From NCBI GenBank assembly GCA_963576475.1, contig OY754978.1:19599678-19663677 (forward strand): 64,000 nt of DNA, given 5' to 3'. The translations under genes were made by a program, and so were the position numbers. The notes beneath the pieces were generated by a model. It made no database searches, was not told the DNA's origin, and saw only the letters and a program-made list of their open reading frames with translations. Within the stretch, counting starts at the first letter, position 1; every line of letters starts with the position of its first letter. Shown one piece after another: positions 55,910-64,000 of the stretch. The stretch comes from Molanna angustata (lineage: Eukaryota; Arthropoda; Insecta; Trichoptera; Molannidae).

Positions 55910-56525
55910 TTTCGACATATGAAATTAATCATATGTAATTAAATTTAATTATTCGACATATTTTTTTATTGTATTCCATTTCAAAATTTTTAAAATTAAA
56001 AAAAATATATTTTTTTTTAATTATTCCTCCATTTATTGTATTAATACAACAGGTTAAATTTCGACAATTAAGTTTGTCTGATACGCTTTACCTTGGCATA
56101 TAATATAAATGTGTAGTCGATTTTAATTACAGTTTAAGCTGGACATTGAACATGGGACACTTAAATTCATAGTACCTTATACATTATATGTCATTTGTAC
56201 AATTATGAAAAATTACTATGATGCAATTCATAGTATACACTTTCAATACGATACGTTGAATAATCGATGTTAAAAACACGCTTATACACTGTGAAATCAA
56301 AACTAAAGTTAGCAGTTTTCAATCTGTCGATTGAGACAATTACATGAAAATTAGAAAAAAAACCATGAATGCATTTTATTCCAGAAAGCATTTATTTTGC
56401 TTAACAACGACCGTTTCATATGGGGTCATAACCAACTGGTGTTGAGTATACAATGTACATTGGTATTGTAAAAAAAATATGTATTTGTGTAACAAATTAT
56501 AAATAATAAATAAATTAGGATGATT
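55910..56525. other. No gene recognised
   Basis: AT-rich unassigned DNA; 56203-56391 (minus) is an open frame without motif. Confidence 0.4.
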
Positions 56526-56527
56526 TT

Positions 56528-56600
56528 TATAGCGCCGTTTTTGTGATAACCTCACCTCGAGGGCGCTAAATATATTTCTGTATACAATTTTTATACCGAT
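56528..56600 (-). mobile_element. L2-type 3'-terminal hairpin scrap
   Basis: On the plus strand, TATAGCGCCGTTTTTGTGAT, AACCTCACCTCGAGGGCGCT. It is the reverse complement of the hairpin that ends the L2-like LINE at 6745-6790. Confidence 0.7.
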
Positions 56601-56604
56601 ATGG

Positions 56605-57155
56605 CTATCGGTTGTCAAAATATTACTTTGTGGAAACTGAAACTTTATATTTCGAAAGTTAGTTTAGAGTAAAAACTATAAAAAATTACATAAGTACCTA
56701 TACTGACTTGATTTTAGAAAATTGTTAAATTACCATGTAGGTACGTAGGTATTTCGTAAGATAGACAAATGAACGCTAATTTCACTTTATTCATTGAATA
56801 AAATTACATTTGAGTCACCGTGTCTTTTATAGCACCTACCTCTACACAAATAAACATAGGGTGAACATGATGGCTTCCTGTTAAAATTTCTAGGCGAGGG
56901 ACAATCCATATTAGTATAATGTTATTGTAACAGATGAATAAAACCAGATATGGTGACAGAAGATGCATTTAAAATACTTTTATGGTTGAGGTAACACGAC
57001 TAGTAGCCATATTTACTTATAAACAGAAAAGGAATTCCGTGGTTATTGATCTAATGTCCCCATACTAAATATGTGATGCGTGTAATCTACATAGAGTTTT
57101 GTATTACTAAACAACTGCGGAATCTTTCCTTCTTCAATCGAATATTAAGGTTTTT
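56605..57155. other. No gene recognised
   Basis: AT-rich unassigned DNA. Confidence 0.45.
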
Positions 57156-57159
57156 TTTT

Positions 57160-57738
57160 ATACATACATACATACATACCATCACGCCATGTCCCTTACG
57201 GGGTAGGCAGAGAGAACCGAACGCCATATCTTTCTATCCTGACACACATTCATCGCCTCGTCAACATTCATGCATCGTCTCATACATGTTCGTCTATTGT
57301 ACATGCTTCTAACATTTCCGTCTTTCAGAATATCGATCACATGGTCGTGCCATCCCTTTCTTGGGCGGCCCCGGCCTCTCAATCCATTCCTATCCGCATT
57401 GTATATTTTCTTCGTCAGGCGTTCCTCATTCATTCTACCCATGTGGCCAAACCATCTCAGTGTGTTCACTTTCATTCTATTAATAATATCTTTCTTCATC
57501 TTACATTCTTTCCTTATGTTCTCATTTCTTTCCATGTCATACATCGTTCTATTGCAGATTCTTCTTAGCGATCTCATTTCAACAGCATTTATTCTGCTTT
57601 CGTGCGACTTCTGCCATGTCCAGGTTTCACTTGCATACGTCAAAGTTGGCACTAAGATAGCGTTATGAATGATTGGCACTAAGATAGCGTAATGAATGGT
57701 TGGCACTAAGATAGCGTTATGATAGCGTTATGAATGTA
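57160..57738 (-). pseudogene. LINE-A, 5'-truncated copy with uninterrupted C-terminus
   Basis: A 174-residue minus-strand frame (57182-57706) has YASETWTWQKSHESRINAVE, RICNRTMYDMERNENIRKEC, LRWFGHMGRMNEERL, GRGRPRKGWHDHV, then SAYPVRDMA-stop and a (GTAT)n tail at 57160-57179. It lacks the polymerase. Its 5' end consists of three imperfect tandem units of about 27 bp (57645-57737; core TTGGCACTAAGATAGCGT) derived from its own AIHNAILVPT codons, which extend the frame artificially. Confidence 0.9.
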
Positions 57739-57923
57739 TTTTTTTTTAAATAAAAAAATGAATATGTCCTTGTTAAACAAGTACATATACATCTTCTTAC
57801 GTTCCCTAAAATAAGCATATAAATGCTTGTGCTATAGGTGAACGAAATCGGTCGAGGCAGGATTCGAACTCGCGACCACTGGATTACTAGCCCAGCGCGC
57901 TAACCGCTCTGCCATCGACCCAT
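57739..57923 (-). mobile_element. SINE-T copy 4, abutting LINE-A
   Basis: A full minus-strand copy: head at about 57855-57922 (GGGTCGATGGCAGAGCGGTT, AGCGCGCTGGGCTAGTAATC, CAGTGGTCGCGAGTTCGAAT on the minus strand), body, and an A-rich end at 57739-57758 touching the LINE-A 5' end. This is the best-preserved head and shows the AGT anticodon clearly. Acceptor-stem pairing (GGGTCGA with the CCTCGACC region) is partial. Confidence 0.92.
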
Positions 57924-57984
57924 CCAAACATGAAAATATATTCAGCAGTGGTGAATATAACATCAAAACTTATATAAATCGCAC

Positions 57985-58640
57985 GCTATTCATCATCATC
58001 ATCATAAGCTCGACAGCCCTGGGTGGGCCTTTGCTGAATTCAGGAGTCTCCTCCATTCTAGTCTATCCGTTGCCTTCGTTCTCCAGTTTCTAATATCTAT
58101 TGTGGAATCATCGGCATCGACACTGTCCATCCATCGAATCTTCGGTCTTACTGGTCTCCTTGGATCTTGTGGCACAGAGAGTGTGAGACGTTTTTTGAGG
58201 TTGTCGTCGTCCATTCGGATTATGTGACCAGGCCATCTTAAGCGCCCTATCTTGATGGAAATGATCACATCGGGCTATTCATAGGTCTCATATAGCATCG
58301 ACGACGCCAACCATTATTCTCTTTTATTGGCCCGTAGATCGTTCGAATGATCCTTCTCTCAAAAGCCGCTATTGATCCTTCAGTTTGTTTAGTCATCACC
58401 CAGGTTTCGGAAGCATACGTGAGGACCGGCTTGATGAGTGTTTTGCACAGAAGTATCTTTGTGTTTCTCCTAACCTATTTTGACCTTAGCTGCTTTTGTA
58501 GGGCGTACAAGCATCTATTAGCAGTCCTTATTCTTGTTCTAACTTCTTCTCGTGTGTCATTGTCGCTGGTCACTGTGGAGCCGAGGTATGTGAACTCCTT
58601 TATCACTTTAAAATTATAGTTTCCGACTGTGCATACCTGA
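57985..58640 (-). pseudogene. LINE-D reverse transcriptase, C-terminal part
   Basis: The minus strand, in broken frames, reads VCTVGNYNFKVIKEF, TYLGSTVTSDNDTREEV, KTLIKPVLTYASETWVMTKQ, IAAFERRIIRTIYGP. It continues in the open frame 58002-58268 with IKIGRLRWPGHIIRMDDDNL, PKIRWMDSVDADDS, NWRTKATDRLEWRRLLNSAK and AHPGLSSL. The (ATG)n tail is at 57985-58002. YLGS, SETW, F-RR-IR-I-G, RW-GH-RM and W-x2-A-x-DR-x-WR are the ordered marks of this class of LINE protein. The polymerase core is absent. Confidence 0.85.
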
Positions 58641-58666
58641 GGTGCTGAATTATGAGCTTTAGAAGC

Positions 58667-58874
58667 ATCATTAGTTTAATATAGTTTAAATAGTCGGCGG
58701 ATATTTTGTGGTTGTTCATATTAACCGTTTTGGCATGTGAATTTTGCCCTAAACCCTAGTTGAGTCTCAACTAGCCGGTCGATGGCAGGACAGCACTGCC
58801 GAAACATATCGCATAGTGACTCAAAATATAGTGGTTTAGGGCAAAATTCACATACCAAAACGATCATTAGTTTA
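58667..58874 (+). mobile_element. 184-bp hammerhead-like mini-element with 12-bp target duplication
   Basis: ATCATTAGTTTA at 58667-58678 and 58863-58874 brackets a 184-bp insert. It starts with about 47 bp containing TTTGTGGTTGTTCATATTAA, close to the outer segment of the Penelope-like insertion (TTTGTGGTTCATATTTAAC at 60270-60288). Then come 30-bp inverted arms (58726-58755 and 58833-58862, one mismatch). The centre folds like a hammerhead: stem I GAGTC/GACTC and ACTAGC/GC-A-TAGT, stem II GGCAG/CTGCC, box GAAA, then AUC. The CUGAUGA box is imperfect (GTCGATGG). Confidence 0.75.
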
Positions 58875-58889
58875 GTTCGCTATTACCTT

Positions 58890-59888
58890 TTCTTAAAAAT
58901 CTTCTTCTTCTTCTTCTTTTGAATAGACCTTCAGGTCTGTTTTTTAAGAGGCCTGCTCTTCCTGCGAAGTGGACCCCCAGCTATCCCTCCATCTTTTTGG
59001 CGGTCTACCGCGAGGGCGGGTTCCGTGAGGCTGATTGTGAAGCACGATATGAGGAAGTCTGGTGCTGTCCATCCTTTGGACATGACCATACCAGTCCCTC
59101 CTCCGCTGCCTGCTCCATCTGATGATATCGTCAACCTCACATAGTTCCCTTATTCTGGAGTTCCTCACTCGGTCTCTCAGGGTTTTGCCTGCAATTGCTC
59201 TCAATGTCCTCATTTCTGAAGTCCTCAACATTTGTTTGCTTCTGACTGTGTCTGCTCGTGCCTCTATTCCATATGTCATCACTGGTCTTACGCATGCTTT
59301 GTAGATTCTCACTTTGCTTTTAATGGCCATATCCTCATTTTTCCAAATAGTGGATTTTAGGGCGCCCGAGACTGCAGCTGCCTTATTGACTTGGCTCTGA
59401 ATTTCTTCACAGAGGTCAGCATCTTCTGTTATGTCAATTCCTAGGTATCTAAAGGTATTAACCTGTTCAATTGGGTTGTTGTCTATAGTCAGATTGCATG
59501 CTATGTGTGTTTTTGAGAATGTCATACATTTAGTCTTATTAATTGAAATTGCCATGTTGTATTGTTTGCAGGTGCTATGTAACCTGTTCAGCATTGTCTG
59601 TAGGTCATTGTTAGTTTCGGCTACTATAATAGCGTCGTCGGCATAGCAAATTACATTAACAATTTCCTTCCCCATTCTGTACCCAAGCTGGGGCGATTTA
59701 ATTTCCTTGATTAGTTCATCCATTATTAGATTAAACAGGAATGGGCTTAGACTATCTCCTTGTCGGACACCTGTCATTATAGGGATTGAATTGCTTAATT
59801 CATTGTCGTTTCTTATCTTTGTACTGCTTCCCAAATTTATATCTCTTATGATGTTTATTAATTCTGGAGGTACATCCTTCTTAAAAAT
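58890..59888 (-). mobile_element. 5'-truncated LINE-C insertion with 11-bp target duplication
   Basis: TTCTTAAAAAT at 58890-58900 and 59878-59888 brackets the insert. A 296-residue minus-strand frame (58944-59834, continuing upstream as DVPPELINIIRDINL) has GVRQGDSLSPFLFNLIMDEL (motif B), CYADDAIIVAET (YADD), NKTKCMTF, NTFRYLGIDI, RPVMTYGIEARADT, RDRVRNSRIRELCEV, WYGHVQRM and PRGRPPKRWRDS. The tail is (GAA)n at 58901-58920. The frame has no stop, so this is a young copy. It is inactive only because the 5' part (endonuclease and fingers) is missing. Confidence 0.95.
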
Positions 59889-59889
59889 A

Positions 59890-60184
59890 TGTTTCTTTAA
59901 ATTTTTTATTCAATGACTGAAACAGTAATGTCTTCTTCATCTTTCTCTCTTTCTATAGACGTTTTGTGACCCAGCATTAATATCCATCGAGTCGATTCCC
60001 ATTTCTAGGGAAGACTTCCTACAGGTTTACATTCCTATAAGATTTTGTCCATATATTATTATTATTATTATTTATTATCTCTTAAGCGACTGATTTCCGC
60101 TATTCTGACGATGCTCGTTGTTAATACCAGCTCGATACCAGCAAATTCGGTTGCATTTGTAATCATAAATACTTTATTATTATT
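59890..60184. other. No gene recognised
   Basis: Unassigned DNA with an (ATT)n run at about 60057-60073. Confidence 0.45.
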
Positions 60185-60246
60185 ACTTTTTTTTTTATTA
60201 GAATAAAAAATGAATATTTCCTTATTAAACAAGTACATATACATCT
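60185..60246 (-). mobile_element. SINE-T copy 5, 3' part
   Basis: TTTTTTTTTTATTAGAATAA, AATGAATATTTCCTTATTAA and ACAAGTACATATACATCT. The SINE-T body stops here and resumes at 60991, interrupted by the Penelope-like insertion. Confidence 0.9.
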
Positions 60247-60333
60247 ATTTTCAAATGTTTGAATGTTAACTTTGTGGTTCATATTTAACAAATTAAATTA
60301 AAGGATATAACTTTGTATTAACCACGTTTTTTG

Positions 60334-60392
60334 GTTGAAACGATGCGACCGGTTTCGGAACTAACCGTTCCCTCATCAGGCTAACTTTCAAC
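60334..60392 (-). ncRNA. Hammerhead ribozyme motif, left arm
   Basis: The mirror of 60892-60950 on the minus strand, with the same core boxes CTGATGA and GAAA and cleavage triplet GTC. Processing at the site would cut minus-strand transcripts within the left arm. Confidence 0.8.
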
Positions 60393-60426
60393 TGAAACAG
60401 AATGTGACGACGTGCTTACAAGAAAT

Positions 60427-60855
60427 CTATGGGGACGGAGGTAGCGGTAGGGTGGGGGTACTTAGGGTTGGGTCTTGTGCAGGGTGGGTCCGATTGGCTG
60501 AAGGATTAGAAGTAAAAGGAAACATATTTAATAATGGACTGAAAGATAAATTTAACTGATTGTTTATTATGTTCTGTTTTGAATTAATACACTTTTTAAT
60601 TTCTAGCGACTCTAAATTATCAAGACGGAGACCTACTTTGTTGACGTGTAAAATTTTTGTTCCCGATTGCATATTAAATTGATGATCATTAAGTACTAAG
60701 TGTTCTGCGAATTCCGAAAAATTATCATTGTTTATACATCTAATATGTTCTTTTACTCTAGTCTCAAATTTCCGTCCTGTTTTTCCTATGTAGACTGCAG
60801 AGCAGTCTCCACATGTCAGTAAGTACCCCCACCCTACCTCTACCTCCGCCCCCAT
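60427..60855 (-). CDS. GIY-YIG endonuclease domain of a Penelope-like element (partial)
   Basis: A 142-residue open frame. Residues 10-31 give GYLLTCGDCSAVYIGKTG, then RKFETRVKEH. This is the GIY-YIG nuclease fold start (GY-L and YIG), with the conserved R in TGR and a C-x2-C pair typical of Penelope endonucleases. FAEHLVLNDHQFN and LESLEIKKCINS follow. In intact elements this domain sits behind a reverse transcriptase and nicks target DNA. Here the first nine residues (GAEVEVGW) come from the right inverted arm and the frame ends in the left arm with a Pro/Thr/Ser-rich tail. The ATG at 60855 is therefore probably not a genuine start. Confidence 0.85.
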   Translation of the reverse strand: MGAEVEVGWGYLLTCGDCSAVYIGKTGRKFETRVKEHIRCINNDNFSEFAEHLVLNDHQFNMQSGTKILHVNKVGLRLDNLESLEIKKCINSKQNIINNQLNLSFSPLLNMFPFTSNPSANRTHPAQDPTLSTPTLPLPPSP

Positions 60856-60891
60856 AGATTTCTTGTAAGCACGTCGTCACATTCTGTTTCA

Positions 60892-60950
60892 GTTGAAAGT
60901 TAGCCTGATGAGGGAACGGTTAGTTCCGAAACCGGTCGCATCGTTTCAAC
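60892..60950 (+). ncRNA. Hammerhead ribozyme motif, right arm
   Basis: Stem I is GTTGAAA (60892-60898) with TTTCAAC (60944-60950), plus GC/GC next to the core. CTGATGA lies at 60905-60911 and stem II is GGAAC/GTTCC with loop GGTTA. GAAA lies at 60928-60931. A minimal stem III, ACC/GGT, has no loop. The predicted cut follows C60937 (GUC). All core bases are present. The loopless stem III suggests it works as a dimer, as described for some retroelement hammerheads. Confidence 0.85.
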
Positions 60951-60990
60951 CAAAAAACGTGGTTAATACAAAGTTATATCTTTTAATTTA

Positions 60991-61131
60991 ACATATACAT
61001 CTTCCTACATTCTCTAAATTATGCATTAATGCTTGTGCTATAGGTGAACGTAATCAGTCGAGGCAGGATTCGAACTCGCGACCACTGGATTACTAGCCCA
61101 GCACGCTTACCACTCTGCCATCGATCCATCT
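60991..61131 (-). mobile_element. SINE-T copy 5, 5' part with tRNA-like head
   Basis: It resumes with ACATATACATCTTCCTACAT, then GCTATAGGTGAACGTAATCA, GGATTCGAACTCGCGACCAC and CGATCCATCTT. The head is at about 61060-61128 with intact B box GGTTCGAATCC-like and a slightly mutated A box. Confidence 0.9.
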
Positions 61132-61134
61132 TAT

Positions 61135-62020
61135 TCAAATTTTAATAATGTAGTTTTGTTTTGATAAATTGTTTTTTTAAGCGAATGAGCTTGTTCTCAT
61201 CCTTTTTTCAAACCTCTTTGATACTTTTATTGAGATATTTTTTTGAGAATCTTCAAAAAAGACATCATAAGATGTATCTTAATATTTATTTTTTCCCATT
61301 TTTGGAATGATTATAAAAATAAATGACATGATATCTTCATCAGTAAATGTCATTTTGGTGTTTTGTTCTCCAAAGGGTTGTTCTTCCTGTGATATTAAAT
61401 TTTCAGCTGATATTGATTTACTACCATATTTTGGGAGTCATTCTCAGTAGTATAAATCTTCTCATCTGCGACGTATGAGACTGGACAGGAATAAGAACTG
61501 TTGAGTAGTTGTTCGGAGCTTCGTTAAATATTCGTTTTCTCGGGCGAGATTCAAAGTCGAAGGAACCAGTCACGACACTCGAACACAAAATTTTTTTTTT
61601 ATACCGTGTATGGTTCAAGATATGTGTTTGGTTAAATAAATTTTTCAAACAAGACATATCTATATTAAGACAACATAATTTTGCAAATTAATATACTTGT
61701 ATTTTTTTTTTATTTGTATCTCAAAAATAATAGTTTGGAAAATTTATTAATTAATCTCAATGCAAACAGAGGGCTTTCCCTAAGATGAGTATTTGCAGTT
61801 TTAAAAATAATTTCAAAAGTTCTCCCCTACGAAGGTCTACCCAATTAAAAGTTTCTTGTGCTTTTAAGAAACCATTGCAACTTTGCAGAGTGTGGGTATT
61901 TTGATAAATATTTTTACAAATTTCTTGAGGTTACTTGTACAGTTAAAGTTCTTTCGAAAATTACGAGGATGTTAAATGAATTCGTAGGAAGTCGCGTTTA
62001 TTTCAATACTTCATTTATAT
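61135..62020. other. Mostly unassigned; a scrap shared with 17.7 kb
   Basis: At about 61480-61520, ATGAGACTGGACAGGAATAA and GAACTGTTGAG match 17865-17895, possibly parts of the same old LINE. The rest is AT-rich without a gene. Confidence 0.4.
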
Positions 62021-62027
62021 TTATTCG

Positions 62028-62216
62028 TTCTGGGGGGCAAGTCTGGTTCAACCGGCGAAATCAAAACCCTCGCGGTTACCCATATTATGGATATAATTAT
62101 TATATGGAGTTCTATAATATCTTTAGATGTCATAGAACTCCATATGATAATTATATCCATGATATGGGTAATCACTAGGGTTTTGATTTCGCCGGTCGGA
62201 CCAGACTTGCCCCCCT
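62028..62216 (+). mobile_element. MITE-P copy 5 (complete foldback)
   Basis: GGGGGGCAAGTCTGGTTCAA, CCGGCGAAATCAAAACCCTC, ACCCATATTATGGATATAAT and ATGGAGTTCTATAAT are mirrored by CATAGAACTCCATATGATAA, TTATATCCATGATATGGGTA, GGGTTTTGATTTCGCCGGTC and CCAGACTTGCCCCCC. Each arm is about 85 bp. This is the best reference copy of the family in the window. Confidence 0.92.
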
Positions 62217-62219
62217 GGA

Positions 62220-62795
62220 TTATAATTGCAACGTTTTTTTTACCAACACTGGAACGTGTGTGAAAAAAACACATCACTAGATATTATTTATTTATTTATT
62301 TATTTAGGGACAAATACAGTATTAAAATACTAAAATGGAATAATACACTATAAAATAAAAACAAACAGACCAATTACATATGTGATAATTAGGTATCTGT
62401 GATTTTAGAACGATTTTTTTACACTCGTCAACATCTCCCACGATATTCAAACTTTTTATATACATGCCTAAATAAATGTTTGAAATAAAATCAAAGTTAT
62501 CAAATACCTAGAAAAAGATATTGAATATTTTTTCTGACCTAACGTTTTTGGTTTTGTTGTTAAAAGAGTATTTACTTACGATATGTTATTTTTTTAAAAA
62601 ATATGAGTATACGATTTTTATTAATATTTGTATAAATACATTTTTAATATTTTACAAAAATAATTTTATCCAAAATTTAAATTCTCATATACATTGTAGT
62701 TTAAATGGTGTTTATATGATTGATATTTTCCTCATTGGGCGAAATCAACTATTGACACCGCAGAATAAATATTTATAAACGTAATAAATTGTTCT
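62220..62795. other. Mostly unassigned; minus-strand LINE tail
   Basis: TTATTTATTTATTTATTTAT at about 62285-62305 is a probable (AAAT)n LINE tail of a minus-strand insertion whose body is not recognised. A plus frame at 62521-62778 has no motif. Confidence 0.4.
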
Positions 62796-62799
62796 AGTA

Positions 62800-62870
62800 A
62801 TGAAAACACAATTAAAAATTGTGTCTCCACCAGGAATGGAACACGGAGTCACGAAGACCGACGGTGTTAA
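62800..62870 (-). mobile_element. SINE-W copy 5, decayed
   Basis: GAAAACACAATTAAAAATTG, TGTCTCCACCAGGAATGGAA and CACGGAG...CACGAAG resemble the SINE-W head-body junction in reverse complement. Its middle is deleted. Confidence 0.5.
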
Positions 62871-62936
62871 TTTATCGTTTAGCTTATTATATAAAATTTT
62901 CAAAATTTTGATTGATACGGGATTTTAACAAATAAT

Positions 62937-63045
62937 ATAATTGGTGAACGTTGCGCAAGCACCTTAAGTGAAAAACTTGAACAAGATGGTGACTGACTGG
63001 TCGTAAGCCCTGTTGGTGCCTGATGATTTTGTGCCGTATTCTACC
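62937..63045 (+). repeat. Dispersed repeat R2rep, copy f
   Basis: ATAATTGGTGAACGTTGCGC, AAGCACCTTAAGTG and TGGTCGTAAGCCCTGTTGGT. Shorter and more diverged than copies a, b and e. Confidence 0.7.
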
Positions 63046-63273
63046 AAATAAATAATAATAACTCAACATTTATCAATAAGATAAATTGGAGTTGGGCAGC
63101 ATATCAACTTTTGAAATAATACACATTCTCGAAAATCGCCGAAATTCCATCAACCAGTAACTGGAGGTTTATGAGATCAGTGTACTGCCAGTAGCAACAT
63201 ATATAATAAGGCTTGGAGACTAAGGATAACTCAAAGAACCACGAAAAGACTCATTCTGGAAATAAATTATATG

Positions 63274-63838
63274 GACGAGGTTTTCAACGGGGTTCAGATT
63301 TTCAACAGGTTTTTCAACGCGGCAAAAAAAAACAAATAGAACGTGTTCTATTTTTCAACGCGTTTTGTATCGTTTTATGTAAAACAGAAATCTGTAAAAT
63401 TATTCGTCAACATGGCTGCCGTCTGTGTTGTGATGACGTGTGACGTTCGCGGTATCATTTGTTCGTTTGGCATCATATCATCTTCATCATATCCGTAGGT
63501 ATTATATACTCTTTGTTTGGCATCTCTCGACCAGAGAGCAATGTTTTAAAAAAAAATATCAAATCGTGTCCAATTCAAGTTAAATGCCAGGTAGTCAAAA
63601 TGCAAAGTCAAACGAAGAAAACGAAAGAAAGATAAGAATGTTGAACGAAACGCGGTACAAGTGAAAACTTATGTTGCAATTTTTCACATAAATGACATAT
63701 TTAATTTTTTCGTAGTTGCAATAATAGGGGTCGTAAATAAAGAAGAAAATAATGCTCGTGCAAAGCGATGTTTGGAGTAACCTGTATTTTGGATGCTGTT
63801 TTAAGCGTTGAAAATCGGACCACGTTAAAAACCTCATC
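63274..63838. mobile_element. Inverted-repeat element, 565 bp, non-coding
   Basis: The left end is GACGAGGTTTTCAACGGGGT, then CAGATTTTCAAC. The right end, reversed, is GATGAGGTTTTTAACGTGGT, then CCGATTTTCAACGC. About 33 bp pair with a few mismatches. A further TTTTTCAACGCGG lies at 63311-63323 and a TTTTTCAACGCGT at 63351-63363. The interior frames (63213-63443, 63595-63837) have no known domain. No target duplication is clear. Confidence 0.6.
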
Positions 63839-63849
63839 GTTGTAAAGTG

Positions 63850-64000
63850 CGCTCAAGTCTCAGAGACAGGGTGGCAAATGACGACATCAGTCAACGAACA
63901 TAAATGATTGGCGTCGTTCACCGCATTTTTATCCTGAAATGGAGATGGACAGTCACGTGGTCAAGTAAACCGAAGGTAGATGGCCAAGGACTATGTTATC
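63850..64000 (+). pseudogene. LINE-G fragment, continues past the window
   Basis: The plus strand reads RDRVANDDISQRT-stop-MIGVVHRIFILKWRWTVTW, then KVDGQGLC-like. RDRV-x-ND-I-x-R-T...VHRI-x-LKWRW-GH is the LINE-G signature also seen on the minus strand at 1950-2345. A stop interrupts it early. The C-terminus lies outside the window. Confidence 0.65.

Larger units (their letters stand above)
60235..61002 (-). mobile_element. Penelope-like element with inverted hammerhead arms and 12-bp target duplication
   Basis: ACATATACATCT at 60235-60246 and 60991-61002 brackets a 744-bp insert (60247-60990) inside SINE-T. The insert has about 47 bp of outer DNA, then a 171-bp left arm (60294-60464) and a 171-bp right arm (60820-60990) that are inverted copies differing at only a few positions. 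A minus-strand GIY-YIG endonuclease frame lies between and into them. Each arm carries a hammerhead motif. The reverse transcriptase domain is absent, so the copy is 5'-truncated. Inverted arms and hammerheads are known in Penelope-like elements. Confidence 0.93.

Noticed and set aside
57855..57923. tRNA-like heads (also at 3898, 11967, 16264, 20864, 27992, 28142 and 61060) as functional tRNA genes
   Set aside because: Acceptor stems pair poorly, several anticodon loops are damaged, and the heads of the named families are fused to conserved SINE bodies with A/T-rich tails.
60427..60855. The GIY-YIG frame as a complete host or phage-type endonuclease gene
   Set aside because: It starts and ends inside the inverted arms of a retroelement insertion with a target duplication, so it is a truncated retroelement domain.

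Overview
The window looks like nuclear DNA from an insect or other arthropod, at a gene-poor, transposon-rich locus. It is AT-rich and full of decayed transposable elements: non-LTR retrotransposon (LINE) ends, tRNA-headed SINEs, foldback and inverted-repeat DNA elements, and Penelope-like elements. The mix of LINE and SINE types and the recurrent GTAGGTACCTAC-like motifs fit an insect (hemipteran or lepidopteran), but I cannot fix the order from sequence alone. I found no convincing host protein gene, rRNA, functional tRNA or CRISPR array. Almost every open frame longer than 80 codons that I could identify is the carboxyl end of a reverse transcriptase. Letters and names such as LINE-A, SINE-T, MITE-P, R1 and R2rep are my own labels for families that recur inside the window.

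Layout. 1-5 kb: LINE-A, LINE-G and SINE-T remnants, and a palindromic element (MITE-P) split by a LINE-C insertion. 5.4-6.8 kb: an L2/CR1-like LINE with its 3' hairpin. 8-11.9 kb: a Jockey/CR1-like LINE (minus), another LINE (plus), then a fragment of an R2/R4-type LINE with a restriction-like endonuclease. 12-20 kb: old LINE ends, SINE-N, half a MITE-P and sparse unassigned DNA. 20.8-22.2 kb: SINE-W, a CA-rich satellite and two head-to-tail MITE-P copies. 23-36 kb: hammerhead-like palindrome remnants, several 5'-truncated LINEs with clear target-site duplications (25.1, 30.3 and 34.5 kb), SINE-W doublets and R2rep copies. 37-41 kb: SINE-T, a small inverted-repeat element and the longest LINE-A copy. 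41.7-44.6 kb: a directly repeated block of about 1.05 kb. 44.8-48.2 kb: a 3.4-kb element with terminal inverted repeats of about 0.56-0.72 kb around a broken gene of an uncharacterised family. 48.9-57 kb: LINE ends, one inverted-repeat element and long empty stretches. 57.1-61.1 kb: a nested cluster of LINE-A, SINE-T, LINE-D, a hammerhead-like mini-element, LINE-C and a Penelope-like element inside a SINE-T. 61-64 kb: MITE-P, R2rep, a further inverted-repeat element and a LINE-G fragment running off the end.

The most interesting features are three. First, a Penelope-like insertion (60247-60990) has two 171-bp inverted arms, each carrying a hammerhead ribozyme, around a GIY-YIG endonuclease frame; it has a 12-bp target duplication, and a 184-bp mini-element of the same design lies 1.4 kb away. 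Second, the 3.4-kb inverted-repeat element carries a protein family with no obvious transposase signature. Third, SINE-N carries the 3' tail of a LINE family in the same window (LINE-J), as expected for a parasite/partner pair.
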